The notes beneath the pieces were generated by a model. It saw only the letters and a program-made list of their open reading frames with translations. It was not told where the DNA came from and did no database searches. Of a stretch of DNA of 64,000 nt, positions 53,601-62,324 are shown piece by piece. How positions within the stretch are numbered: the first letter of the stretch is position 1; the number at the start of each line of letters is the position of its first letter. Where the stretch lies: positions 2,356,001 through 2,420,000 of the forward strand of contig NZ_CP070499.1 of the NCBI RefSeq assembly GCF_016925615.1, written 5' to 3'. Made by a program: the position numbers and the translations under genes. The DNA comes from Natronosporangium hydrolyticum. GTDB taxonomy: Bacteria; Actinomycetota; Actinomycetes; Mycobacteriales; Micromonosporaceae.

Positions 53601-54723
53601 GACTAATGCGCCGCTGGGTGAGGGTGGACAGCGCCGTATTGACGGCAGGCTTACTAGTCGCATCACGTCGTCGCTCGAAGCCGAATCCCGCGTGAGTGGT
53701 AATGCTGAACGGTTGGTAGCTAATCGAGGGGTTGCTTTCCAGGGGTCGATCGTTCTCGGTATGGGATTCGCGATGACTCCCGACATGGCGCGGCTGATGC
53801 TGGAGAAAGACGACCGCAATCGGATGGTACTCTTCCCGTACATTGGGGGTGAGGATCTGAATCAGCGTCACGACTGTTCCGCGAGTCGATGGGTGGTCAA
53901 CTTCGGGGAGCTCGACGAAGGTGAGGCTCGAACTTGGCATGATCCATGGAAGTGGATTGAGGAGCGGGTGAAGCCGGATCGCTTATCGAAGGATGCGAAG
54001 AAATATCCGCGGATGGTGCAGGAGTGGTGGAAGTATTGGAATCCGCGCCCGGCCCTCCTCCAGGCAGTTCGAGAGCTTGAGCGAGTTGCCGCGATTGCTC
54101 GCCATAGCAAGTCGGTGATGCCGGCGATGGTGCCCACCGGGCAGGTCTACAGCGACGCAACAGTCGTGTTCGCGACGGATGATCTGGCGATGTTGGGGTT
54201 GTTGAGCAGTGCACCACACTACTGGTGGGCGATCAGCCGCGCGTCAACCATGAAGGGCGACCTCCGATACACGCCGACGGATGTGTTTGAGACGTTTGCG
54301 CGGCCGGAGTTGACTCAGGAGCTGCGAGAGTTGGGTGAGCGGCTGGACACGTACCGGCGGGACAGCGTGATGCTGGCCCGGCAGGCCGGGTTGACCGCCA
54401 CCTACAACCTGGTCCACGACCCGGCCTGCAAGGACGCCGACATCGCGGAGCTGCGGCGCATCCACGTGGTCATCGACCAGGCGGTGATGCGCGCGTACGG
54501 CTGGGATGACCTGGAGCTGGACCACGGGCACCACGAGACCCGGCAGGGCGTTCGCTACACGGTCGGGCCGGTGGTGCGGCAGGAGATCTTGGATCGGTTG
54601 CTGGAGCTGAACCACGAGCGCTACGCCGCCGAGGTGGCGGCCGGCCTTCACGACAAGAAGACAGGTGGCAAGCGGGTGCCGAGGCAGGCCGCCGCCGAGC
54701 AGGGGAGCCTGTTCGACGTCTGA
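50620..54723 (+). CDS. drmMI: DISARM adenine-specific DNA methyltransferase DrmMI (Eco57I-type)
   Basis: 1367 aa. SAM-binding motif I DIAMGSGAFLVA near 615, catalytic motif IV NPPF near 889 (gamma-class N6-adenine methylase), then the target-recognition part. In DISARM it marks host DNA so that it is spared. The portion from about 53400 to 54300 has visibly lower GC and different codon use from the rest, as if the target-recognition region had been exchanged. The last codons (EQGSLFDV, stop at 54721) recur as a repeat just before drmA. Confidence 0.9.
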   Translation: MTATARRGRRPGPPPTDGRQQHLGWLAMVEPTGPFLTLPVLLQVWPTLDALEPEARDKLRAAHDTWRTDPDGEATSLTWIWHVLRNLLDWREDVETDPAELATLAATVAEHEVTLTPSFALVEPGERLKPDACRLLGLILPPGSAPTVRLAGDTWAATPADRLAHLCRVHGVELGLATDGRWWTLVWAPRGGVTTTVTFDAVSWPEQADRDLLRAFRSLLCRRRFFSVPDDETLIPLLRKSLENQEEVTEALGAQVRRAVELLVDAIGRWDTRDRQAGADGLGDLPAQDVYRGAVAVMMRVVFLLFAEERGLLPADNDLYAQAYSAGRLAERLEQRAREGSEEQLEHSHAGWLRLLALFTAVHGGVRHPRLTLPAYDGSIFDPEVYPWLARVRVDDRTILHMLRSVQYVQIKRELRRLSFRALDVEEIGYVYEGLLSFEGRRASDTVVGLIGKAGKEEEVPLAALEAHAAGASDPAALAGRLAEAYKDSGIGTLKALTKKLAPMDEAERAEALRRLLAVTNGDLALAERLLPFAGILRTDLRGLPMVFLQDSLYVTESRLRKNTGTHYTPRFLAEQVVEGALEPLVYSPGPLQTADKDAWVLRSPAEILSLKVADIAMGSGAFLVAACRYLAAKLVEARARAGDETAWKHHNDEYGERPAVDTEADPVLVAARREIIEHCLYGVDINEMAVEMAKLSLWLVSMDPHRPFTFLDDRLAVGDSLLGITSLEQLEYLHLDPAEGRRLHEDPDALFDATGDVRALAAEVAAQRAAIAALPDDAASLPEKRRLLAEAEAKTEQARLYADLVVGAALATAGKGARAREQVALEAAEKAMSAAKGTPEGQAKARDAADTWLATDAPGEAFPRQPLHWPLVFPEVFADDGGFAAIIGNPPFLGGKKISGAAGGAYREYIVGAVGRGVKVNADLIAYFVLRAHSLLGGNGQAGLIATNTLAQGDTREVGLEQIVAAGVEIWQAEKSKPWPARSAALEYCAVWMTNAPLGEGGQRRIDGRLTSRITSSLEAESRVSGNAERLVANRGVAFQGSIVLGMGFAMTPDMARLMLEKDDRNRMVLFPYIGGEDLNQRHDCSASRWVVNFGELDEGEARTWHDPWKWIEERVKPDRLSKDAKKYPRMVQEWWKYWNPRPALLQAVRELERVAAIARHSKSVMPAMVPTGQVYSDATVVFATDDLAMLGLLSSAPHYWWAISRASTMKGDLRYTPTDVFETFARPELTQELRELGERLDTYRRDSVMLARQAGLTATYNLVHDPACKDADIAELRRIHVVIDQAVMRAYGWDDLELDHGHHETRQGVRYTVGPVVRQEILDRLLELNHERYAAEVAAGLHDKKTGGKRVPRQAAAEQGSLFDV

Positions 54724-54726
54724 GCC
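54691..54726 (+). repeat. Left direct repeat at the Rpn insertion in DISARM (drmMI 3' end)
   Basis: The block GAGCAGGGGAGCCTGTTCGA, followed by CGTCTGAGCC, is the drmMI C-terminus and stop. It recurs with a few changes at 55811-55852, on the other side of Rpn copy 2. Confidence 0.8.
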
Positions 54727-54743
54727 GTCCCAGGTCCTTTGGC

Positions 54744-55701
54744 TCAGCTCGTGGGTAGGACCTGGTCGATGGTGTCGGCGGTGAGGGCGCGGGCGGCCCA
54801 GTCGCGGAGCTGGTCGCGGGAGGCGGCGTGGATGGCCTGGGTGGCGGGCGGTGGGATTGGGCCGAACTTGACGGTCAGCAGGTCAACGAGCATGGCGGCG
54901 CGGCCTCGGGCTTCGCCTTCGGCGCGGAGCATCTCCGCGGTGGTCATGTATGCCTCCTCTGCCTGCGGACCTAGCTGGCTGATCAACTTGTTGCTCAGCG
55001 GGTGCCTCGCCCACCACCTCAATGTATCGCAGCATGGAGGTGAACTGGTCGAGCCCGCCGGGTCTGGCTAACACCTCCCGCAACTCCTCCACCCAGGGTT
55101 GCAGGTCTTCGGCCAGCCGAGGGTTACCCGCGGCGATCTTCAAGAGCAGTAGCGTGACCCGGACCGGTGGGGTCAGCGGTCGGCGGCGCAGTGCCTGCTC
55201 GTCGATGCGGGCCAGGTCGTCGAGCAGGAAGCGGAACTCGGGCAGGAACTCTCTGGCCGCTTCGGCGGTGTCGGGGTCCAGCTGCAGCAGGTCACGCAGC
55301 TGGGTGGGGCCGGTCCACCGGCGCCGGTCGTGATGCACCACCAGCGGGATAACCGCCGGCAGCCGGGTGGCGTTGGGGTGCTCGCGCAGGTAGTAGTCCC
55401 AGATCCGGACCATGTATTGCAGCATCCGGAACGGCATTAAGGGGTCGGTGCTGCTCTGGTGTTCGATCAGCACGTAGAGGAACGCTTCGCCGCCGGGTGT
55501 GGGGGCGGTGAACAGCAGGTCGGAGTGGCGCCACTGGAGCGCGTCGTCGACGAAGCTGGCGGGGACTCGGGCAAGCCGGTCCAGGTGGAGTCGGTCGGTC
55601 AGGGCGGGTGGGAGGACGGCTCGTAGCTCGGAGGCGGCGTTGGCGGGTTCGCCCAGGATCCTTCGGAAGACCGCGTCGTGGGGGCCCGACTGGGGTGGCA
55701 T
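54744..55701 (-). pseudogene. Rpn/YhgA-family PD-(D/E)XK nuclease, copy 2 (frameshifted)
   Basis: Antisense gene inserted between drmMI and drmA. The start MPPQSGPHDAVFRRILGEP is intact. The catalytic region is present as DDALQWRHSDLLF followed by YVLIEHQSSTD (the D...ExQ motif of Rpn nucleases). Against copy 1 it lacks about 5 bp near 54990 (copy 1 reads GAGCAGGTACACAAG, copy 2 GAGCAACAAG), which throws the last ~90 codons out of frame; those codons are still readable in another frame to the stop at 54744. A truncated protein of about 270 residues that keeps the nuclease core is possible. Confidence 0.8.
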
Positions 55702-55810
55702 GACCGCCGAGCATACCCGCACCCCGGGAGAGGTGACCGTTACACTGTGGGATCGGCCGGGGCCGCCGAGAGGCCTAAGCCGGCTGTCGGAGCTGAATGA
55801 CGAGCCGCTG

Positions 55811-55852
55811 TGCCACCGCGGAGCAGGGGGAGCCTGTTCGATGTCTGAACCG
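55811..55852 (+). repeat. Right direct repeat at the Rpn insertion in DISARM (drmA 5' end)
   Basis: GAGCAGGGGGAGCCTGTTCG, followed by ATGTCTGAACC: the drmMI C-terminus repeated, with the drmA ATG at 55841 inside it. Read in the drmMI frame this would be LFDV-stop, so before the insertion the drmMI stop lay inside the drmA start (ATGTCTGA). Confidence 0.8.
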
Positions 55853-58800
55853 CACCCGATCCTGGACGTGCCGCAGGAGTTCCAGTCCGCCACGTCCTTC
55901 CAGGTGCGCGACGAGCTGGCCGACTATCTGCGCCGGGATCTGCTCGGGCCGTGGGACGGGCCGGAGGAGCAGTTTTCGCCCCGGGCGCGGGGGCCCCGGG
56001 ACCGCTACCTGGTCGGTGCGCTAGGGCCAAAGTTCAACCCGCGCTCCACACAGGAGGCGGCCGACCGGATGCCCGACGACCTGGGTGCCGACGCCGACAC
56101 CGAGGACGGGGAGCTGCCGGAGCAGTTCAGTGTGCAGAACGCCGGCCGGCTGTGGGCCTCGTCGATGGGGATGTCGTTCACCGTGTCGGCCGACGTGCCG
56201 GCGCTGGCGCTCACCGTGGGCTGGGGGCACTACGACACGGTGGTGCAGGCGACTGAGCACGGCAACCCGCGGGCGGTCTGGACCCGCCGGCCGGTCGAGC
56301 ATCGGGTGACTGTGCCGCTGGACGGGGCGCCGCAGCGACGGTTCCTGCTCACCAACCCCGGCCCGGAGGATCCGGAGGACGCCCCGGCTGCTACTGAGGT
56401 CGCCGACGGCAGCGGCGAAGGGATCTACCTGACCGTCGAGGTGCACAGCCGGCCCAACCCCGGCGGCGAGCCGACCCGGGTGGTGGAGCTGGCGCTGATC
56501 AACTCGCAACCGGAGCCGGCCGGCCGGGCCGACGTGGCGTGGCTGTTCCAAGCTGGCCTGCAGGTGAGTGCGCCCGACGGGCAGGCAGCGGTGTTTCTGC
56601 CGGTGGACGACCCGCTGGAGGATCTGGCCGAGCACACCACCGACTATGAAGAGCAGCATCTGCGGCTACTCTACCGGCACCAGCTCAGCCACGCCGGCGG
56701 TCGCAACGTCGCGGTGGCGGTCGACCGGAGAGACGGCGAGCGCCGGGCCTGGCGGCTGACCACCGACTGGCTGCCCTCCCACGACGTGCCGGCGACGATC
56801 GCGCCGCCGCCGGACGAGTCGCCCCACCTGGCCGGGCTGGAGCTGGCGATGGACACCCTCGCCGAGCTGCCGGCCGACGCGCTCGCCGCCGGGCTTAGGC
56901 CGTTGGCCGACGGCTACCGGGCCTGGCTGGCCGAGCGGCGGGCCGAGGTGGACAGTCTTCCCGAGCCGTTGCGGCCGGCCGCCCACCGGGCGCTGTATCG
57001 GGCCGGCAGCATCGCCGACCGGATCGGCACCGGCATCACGCTGCTCGTCGATGAACCAGAGGCGTTGGAGGCGTTTCGGTTCGCCAACCGGGCGATGGCG
57101 CTGCAACGGCGCCACACCACCCTGGCCGGGCTGCGGGAGAGCGAAGGGCTCGACTACCAGACCGCGCGGGACGAGGTGGCGGACATGGGGGCCAAGGTCG
57201 CCTCGTGGCGGCCGTTCCAGCTCGCGTTCGTGCTGTTGAACCTGCCGGCGCTGACCGACCCGGCCCACCCGCAGCGGCGCGCCGAGGGCGGCAGCGCCCT
57301 TGTGGACCTGCTCTTCTTCCCCACCGGTGGGGGCAAGACCGAGGCGTACCTCGGCCTCACCGCGTACACGTTCGCCGTACGGCGGCGGCAGGGGATGATC
57401 GGCGCCGGGGTCGACGCCCGCAACGGCGGGGACGGCATGGCGGTGCTGATGCGCTACACCCTGCGGCTGCTCACCGCGCAGCAGTTCCAGCGGGCGGCGG
57501 CGCTGGTGTGCGCGGCGGAGTATCTGCGCCGGGAGGCGGAGCTGACCGACGGCCGTTACGGCACCGAACCGTTCCGGATCGGGCTGTGGGTCGGCAGCGC
57601 GGTCGCACCGAACTGGTACGACGAGGCCAAGCGCCAGGTCGACGACGCCCGCACCACCGGCAAGGGGGAGCGGGTCAACGTGCTGCAGGTGCTCGCTTGC
57701 CCGTGGTGCGGTGAGCGGCTGCGCGGCGAGCGAGACCTGGACTCACGCGACGACGAACGGCGGGTGCGGTTGTACTGCCCGCGGGGGGAGGGCGCCTTCG
57801 CCTGCCCGTTCTCGCGGCGGATGTCGCCGCAGGAAGGGCTGCCGATCCTCACCGTGGACGAGGAGCTGTACCGGTACCCACCCAGCCTGGTGATTGCCAC
57901 TGTGGACAAGCTGGCCCAGCTGCCGTGGCTCGGCTGCGCCGGTCACCTGTTCGGCGAGGTGCGGCAGCGCTGCCCGCGCCACGGCTACCGGCACCCGGAC
58001 CTGGACGCCCGCACCGGCTGCCGGGGCCGGCACAACCGCACCGACCGGCTGCCGGCGGTGACCAGCGAGCCGGTGACCCCGCTGCGGCCACCAGATCTGA
58101 TCATCCAGGACGAGTTGCACCTGATATCCGGGGCGCTGGGCACCACGGTCGGGCTGTTCGAGGCGGCGGTGGACCAGCTGTGCGCCTGGCCGGTGCCGGA
58201 CCCCGACCAGGGGCAGGTGCGGGCCGGGCCGGTGATCGTCGCTTCCACCGCCACCACCAAGCGGGCCGACGCCCAGGTCCGCGCCCTCTACGGCCGGGAG
58301 TTGGCGGTCTTCCCACCGCCGGCGCTGGACGTGGCCGACACCTTCTTCTCCCGGCAGGTGCCGGTGACCCGGCAGCATCCGGGCCGCCGCTACCTCGGGA
58401 TGTGCGCCCACGGCGTCCGGCTCAAAGCGGCCGAGATCCGGCTCGGCGAGATCCTGCTGCTGGCTGGCCAGACCCTCTTCGACCGGTACGGCAAGCCGGC
58501 CGACCCGTACATGACGATGGTCGGCTACTTCAACGCCACCCGGGAGCTGGCCGGGATGCGGCGTTACCTCGACGATGACGTGACCATCCGGGTGCGCCGC
58601 AACGGCCGGCAGCGGGGGATCGCCAACCGCATCCACAGCCGCACCGGCCTGCTGAACATCAGCGAGCTGACCTCCCGGATCTCCTCGGCCGACATCGCCG
58701 ACGTGCTCAAACGGCTGGAGTACGGCTTCGACCCGGCGCTGGACACGTCGGTGCGCCGGGAGGCGCTCGCCACCGAGCTGCGGGCGGCCAAAAAGGACAA

Positions 58801-59632
58801 GCGTGAGCCGCGGATCCCGGAGCGTGCGGGGCCGATGCCGATGGATGTCGTGCTCGCCACCTCGATGCTGCAGGTCGGGGTGGACGTGTCCCGGTTCGGG
58901 CTGATGGTGGTCACCGGGCAGCCGAAGAACACCGCCGAATACATCCAGGCCTCCTCCCGGGTGGGTCGCGACGCCGAGCGACCCGGGCTGGTGGTCACCC
59001 TCTACAACTGGTCCCGGCCAAGGGACCTGGCCCACTACGAGCACTTCGGGCACTACCACGCCACCTTCTACCGGCAGGTGGAGGCGCTGTCGGTGACCCC
59101 GTACGCCCGTCGGGCGCTGGACCGGGGCACGGCGGCGACCGCGGTGGCGGCGTTGCGGCACGCGGCACCCGAGCACTCGGCCAACGGTGGTGCCGGCCGG
59201 ATCGAGCTGAGCGGACCGGTGGCTCAGCAGGTCACCGAGCGGCTGCTGGCCCGGGCCCGGGCGGCCGGTGGGGAGCGGGGCCGGGAGTATCTGGCCGAGC
59301 GGCTGGCGGTGCTGCGCGACGCCTGGGCGAGCCGGCAGCGGGGCGACTATGCGCTCGGATACGCCGCCCGGCGGGACCCGCAACAGACCTATGTGGGCCT
59401 GCTGGACGCTGCCGGTGACGGGCCCTGGCATGTGCTGACCGTGCCCCGGTCGATGCGCGAGACCGAGAACGAGGTCAACCTGCTGGTCTCCGGTGGGGAC
59501 CTAACCGAGTCGCTGATGGAGGCCCCGGCCTGGGGGTTCAGCCGGGTCGAGGCCGGGTCGGGCGACGAGTCGGATGAACCGGCCGGGGACGAGTTCGGTG
59601 AGCCCGCCACCACTCGAGGGGGCCGGTCATGA
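55841..59632 (+). CDS. drmA: DISARM helicase DrmA
   Basis: 1263-aa SF2 helicase of the DISARM core. Motif I FPTGGGKTEAYLGL near 492, motif II region LIIQDELHLISG, a zinc-ribbon-like insertion (CPWCGERL ... YCPRGEGAFACPF, near 620-650), and motif V-VI QVGVDVSRF ... QASSRVGRD near 1011-1045. The ATG at 55841 is inside the duplicated drmMI end. Any upstream start would run through the antisense Rpn gene. Forms the core with DrmB and DrmC, and its stop overlaps drmB (ATGA). The Rpn insertion may have weakened coupling to drmMI. Confidence 0.92.
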   Translation: MSEPHPILDVPQEFQSATSFQVRDELADYLRRDLLGPWDGPEEQFSPRARGPRDRYLVGALGPKFNPRSTQEAADRMPDDLGADADTEDGELPEQFSVQNAGRLWASSMGMSFTVSADVPALALTVGWGHYDTVVQATEHGNPRAVWTRRPVEHRVTVPLDGAPQRRFLLTNPGPEDPEDAPAATEVADGSGEGIYLTVEVHSRPNPGGEPTRVVELALINSQPEPAGRADVAWLFQAGLQVSAPDGQAAVFLPVDDPLEDLAEHTTDYEEQHLRLLYRHQLSHAGGRNVAVAVDRRDGERRAWRLTTDWLPSHDVPATIAPPPDESPHLAGLELAMDTLAELPADALAAGLRPLADGYRAWLAERRAEVDSLPEPLRPAAHRALYRAGSIADRIGTGITLLVDEPEALEAFRFANRAMALQRRHTTLAGLRESEGLDYQTARDEVADMGAKVASWRPFQLAFVLLNLPALTDPAHPQRRAEGGSALVDLLFFPTGGGKTEAYLGLTAYTFAVRRRQGMIGAGVDARNGGDGMAVLMRYTLRLLTAQQFQRAAALVCAAEYLRREAELTDGRYGTEPFRIGLWVGSAVAPNWYDEAKRQVDDARTTGKGERVNVLQVLACPWCGERLRGERDLDSRDDERRVRLYCPRGEGAFACPFSRRMSPQEGLPILTVDEELYRYPPSLVIATVDKLAQLPWLGCAGHLFGEVRQRCPRHGYRHPDLDARTGCRGRHNRTDRLPAVTSEPVTPLRPPDLIIQDELHLISGALGTTVGLFEAAVDQLCAWPVPDPDQGQVRAGPVIVASTATTKRADAQVRALYGRELAVFPPPALDVADTFFSRQVPVTRQHPGRRYLGMCAHGVRLKAAEIRLGEILLLAGQTLFDRYGKPADPYMTMVGYFNATRELAGMRRYLDDDVTIRVRRNGRQRGIANRIHSRTGLLNISELTSRISSADIADVLKRLEYGFDPALDTSVRREALATELRAAKKDKREPRIPERAGPMPMDVVLATSMLQVGVDVSRFGLMVVTGQPKNTAEYIQASSRVGRDAERPGLVVTLYNWSRPRDLAHYEHFGHYHATFYRQVEALSVTPYARRALDRGTAATAVAALRHAAPEHSANGGAGRIELSGPVAQQVTERLLARARAAGGERGREYLAERLAVLRDAWASRQRGDYALGYAARRDPQQTYVGLLDAAGDGPWHVLTVPRSMRETENEVNLLVSGGDLTESLMEAPAWGFSRVEAGSGDESDEPAGDEFGEPATTRGGRS

Positions 59633-61521
59633 CCCGCCCCAGCGGCCACGGGCGTCGGGTCGGCGCGGTGCGCCCCAGCCACCTGATGTTCACCGCCGGG
59701 GTGGGTGGGGTGGTGGACCTGCCCAACTTCTCGGTGCTGGTGCGCGGGCTCGACGAGTGGCGCTACGACCACGACCACGCGCCGCTGCTCGAGCCCCGGC
59801 TGCTGGAGGCGGTGCAGAAGCTGCTCGGCCCATCCGTCGCCGAGCTACGGCCGGCGCCGTGGCTGCCCGGCATCGACGACCGGCCCGGCGGCGAGGCGGC
59901 CAAGATAGGGGTGCCGGTGGTGCCCTTCCCGCAGTGGCTGCGCTGCACCGCCTGCGACGAGCTCGGCAGCTACCACCCGAGCGTCTGGACGTTCAGCAAC
60001 GACAAGCCACGCCGGCCCGACCTCGCCTGCTTCCTGCACGCCCAGTGCCCGACCCGGCGCCGCCGCGCCCTGGCGGTGCCAGCCCGGTTCCTGCTCGCCT
60101 GCACCGCCGGGCACCTCGACGACTTCCCGTACCTGCTGTTCCTGCACGGCGGCGACGGCTGCCCACAGGCGCCCAACCCGCGGCTGGTGATGCGGGACTT
60201 CGGCGGCAACCTGGGTGCCAACGTGCAGCTGGAGTGTGTCAGTTGCCAGGCCCGGCGCAACATCAGCGACGCCATGGGGCAGCGTGGACTGGAGAATCTG
60301 CCACGATGCCGGGGCCGGCACCCGCACCTGCAGACCTTTGACCCGGGCGGGTGCGAGGAGCAGGCGCGGCTGCTGGTGGTCGGCGCCTCCAACCAGTGGT
60401 TCCCGCAGACCCTGGCCGCGCTGGCGGTCCCGAAGCCCTCCGGCGGCCGGCTGGACGATGAGGTGGAGAAGGCCTGGGGCACCCTCAGCACGGTCACCGA
60501 TCCGTCGGTGCTGAAGACACTGTGGACCATCCCGACCTTCTCAAAGTTGCGGGAGTGGACCGACACGCAGGTGTGGGAGGCGATCGAGCGGCGCCGCGGC
60601 GCGGCGACCCCGGCTCCGGGCCCGGCGGGGCACCCGGACCTGCGTACCGCCGAGTGGCAGATCTTCACCGCCGACCAGCAACCGCCGGTGACCGAGGACT
60701 TCGCGGTGCGGCGCGACCCGGCCGGGGTGCCGGCGACGCTGGCCGGCCTCTTCGCCGACGTACTGGAGGTGGAGCGGCTGCGGGAGGTGCGGGCGCTGGT
60801 CGGCTTCACCCGGCTCGACGCCCCCGACCCGGACGACCCGGAGCCGGGGCGGCGGCGGGTCCGGCTCGGCCGGGGCGACCGGCCCAGCTGGGTGCCGGCG
60901 AGCGAGGTCCGGGGCGAAGGGATCTTCCTGCGGGTCAACGAGGAGCTGATCGCCGGCTGGGCGGAGGAGGCCGCCGGCTCTGCGGCGATCGCCGCCCACC
61001 GGGAGGCGTACCAGCGGTTCCAGCACAACCGCTACTCCGGCCGGTTGCCGGTCGACTTCGATCCGCTGCGTAACTGGCCCGGGCCCCGATATCTTGCCCT
61101 GCACACGCTGTCGCACCTGCTGATCCGGACCATCGCGCTGGAGTGCGGCTACAGCTCGGCCAGCCTGGGCGAGCGGATCTACGCCCGGCCGCCCGACGAC
61201 GGCGACCCACGGGCAGGAATCCTGATCTACACCGCGGTTCCCGACGCCGAAGGCACCCTGGGCGGGCTGGTGTCGCTGGCCGAGCCGGAGCCGCTGGAAC
61301 GGCTGGTGCGCCGCGCGTTGGCCGACGCCCGGCGCTGCTCATCGGACCCGCTCTGCGGGCAGCGGCTGCCGCAGCGGCCGGCAGACTTCCTGCACGGCGC
61401 CGCCTGCCACGTGTGCCTGTTCGTCTCCGAGACCACCTGCGAGCGCGGCAACCGGTTCCTGGACCGGCGGTTCGTGGTGCCGGTCGACGACCCGAAGCTG
61501 GCGCTGGTGCCGGAGCTGTGA
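59629..61521 (+). CDS. drmB: DISARM protein DrmB (DUF1998)
   Basis: 630 aa. Starts by ATGA overlap with drmA. CTACDELG and further cysteines suggest zinc binding in the N-terminal half. The C-terminal DUF1998 region (about 480-610) has HTLSHLLIRTIALECGYSSAS and a terminal cysteine cluster (DPLCGQR ... AACHVCLF ... TTCERGN). DrmA and DrmB form a complex that loads on DNA with 5' overhangs, as shown for other DISARM systems; that function is taken from the family. Overlaps drmC by GTGA. Confidence 0.92.
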   Translation: MTRPSGHGRRVGAVRPSHLMFTAGVGGVVDLPNFSVLVRGLDEWRYDHDHAPLLEPRLLEAVQKLLGPSVAELRPAPWLPGIDDRPGGEAAKIGVPVVPFPQWLRCTACDELGSYHPSVWTFSNDKPRRPDLACFLHAQCPTRRRRALAVPARFLLACTAGHLDDFPYLLFLHGGDGCPQAPNPRLVMRDFGGNLGANVQLECVSCQARRNISDAMGQRGLENLPRCRGRHPHLQTFDPGGCEEQARLLVVGASNQWFPQTLAALAVPKPSGGRLDDEVEKAWGTLSTVTDPSVLKTLWTIPTFSKLREWTDTQVWEAIERRRGAATPAPGPAGHPDLRTAEWQIFTADQQPPVTEDFAVRRDPAGVPATLAGLFADVLEVERLREVRALVGFTRLDAPDPDDPEPGRRRVRLGRGDRPSWVPASEVRGEGIFLRVNEELIAGWAEEAAGSAAIAAHREAYQRFQHNRYSGRLPVDFDPLRNWPGPRYLALHTLSHLLIRTIALECGYSSASLGERIYARPPDDGDPRAGILIYTAVPDAEGTLGGLVSLAEPEPLERLVRRALADARRCSSDPLCGQRLPQRPADFLHGAACHVCLFVSETTCERGNRFLDRRFVVPVDDPKLALVPEL

Positions 61522-62255
61522 ACGCCGCGTTCGAGACGGCGTCGGCCGCGCTCGCCGCCGAGCTGGGGCCGGACCGGCTGCGGCGGCTCGCGGAGGCGAT
61601 CGAGGCCGGTGAGCCCCGATATGCGCTGAGCGCCATCGGTCTCGATCATCCGGCGGTGGCCCAGCTGTTGGCAGTGTTGGACGCTGGGCCGCCGGAGCTC
61701 GCCGCCAGCTATCTGCGCGGGCTCGCCGCCGGCTACGCCCACCGGGCCGCGGCGGTGAGCGCGGAGCTGGTGTGGACGGGGCCGACCACCTTCGACGTCC
61801 CGGTGCGCTCGACCGCCCAGGTGCTCGCCGACCTGGTGGATCAGGCGGCCTCGGAGCTGATCTTGGTCACCTATGCCGCTCGGCCCCACCCACCGTTGCT
61901 GGCAGCGCTCGCCGCCGCCACGGACCGGGGAGTGTCAGTGTGGATCGTGGTCGAGACGCTCGGCGGGGCGGGCAGCGCGCTGCAGGGCGAGCAGCCGGCG
62001 AAGGCCTTCGCCGACCTGCCGAAGATTCCGCTGTTTACCTGGGCGATCGACCGCCGACCGGACGGTGCCCGGATGCACGCGAAGCTGGTCGTCGCCGACG
62101 AACGGGTTTTGTTCGTCAGCAGCGCCAACCTCACCGCCGCCGGTATCGGCAGCAACGTCGAAGCAGGTCTGCTGGTCAGCGGCGGGCCGGCGGCGCGTCG
62201 CGCAGCCGAACATCTGCGTGCGATGCGGCGTCACGGCCTGCTTGTCCGAATCTAA
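61518..62255 (+). CDS. drmC: DISARM phospholipase D-like protein DrmC
   Basis: 245 aa with a single HKD motif, HAKLVVADERVLFVSSANLTAAG near 186-208 (His-x-Lys-x4-Asp), so it must dimerise to make a PLD active site, as PLD nucleases do. The first half is helical. GTG start within the drmB stop. It completes the set drmD-drmMI-drmA-drmB-drmC. Confidence 0.9.
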   Translation: MNAAFETASAALAAELGPDRLRRLAEAIEAGEPRYALSAIGLDHPAVAQLLAVLDAGPPELAASYLRGLAAGYAHRAAAVSAELVWTGPTTFDVPVRSTAQVLADLVDQAASELILVTYAARPHPPLLAALAAATDRGVSVWIVVETLGGAGSALQGEQPAKAFADLPKIPLFTWAIDRRPDGARMHAKLVVADERVLFVSSANLTAAGIGSNVEAGLLVSGGPAARRAAEHLRAMRRHGLLVRI

Positions 62256-62324
62256 CCGTCAGGGCTACCCTTCGTCAGCGGGACGTGTCGAGCAGTCAAG
62301 ATCCGGAGGTGGCGGCGGGTGGGG

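Noticed and set aside
33474-54723. Complete BREX/Pgl system
   Set aside because: PglW and an N6-adenine methylase are present, but there is no PglY/PglZ/BrxA-like gene, and the methylase belongs to DISARM by context and order.
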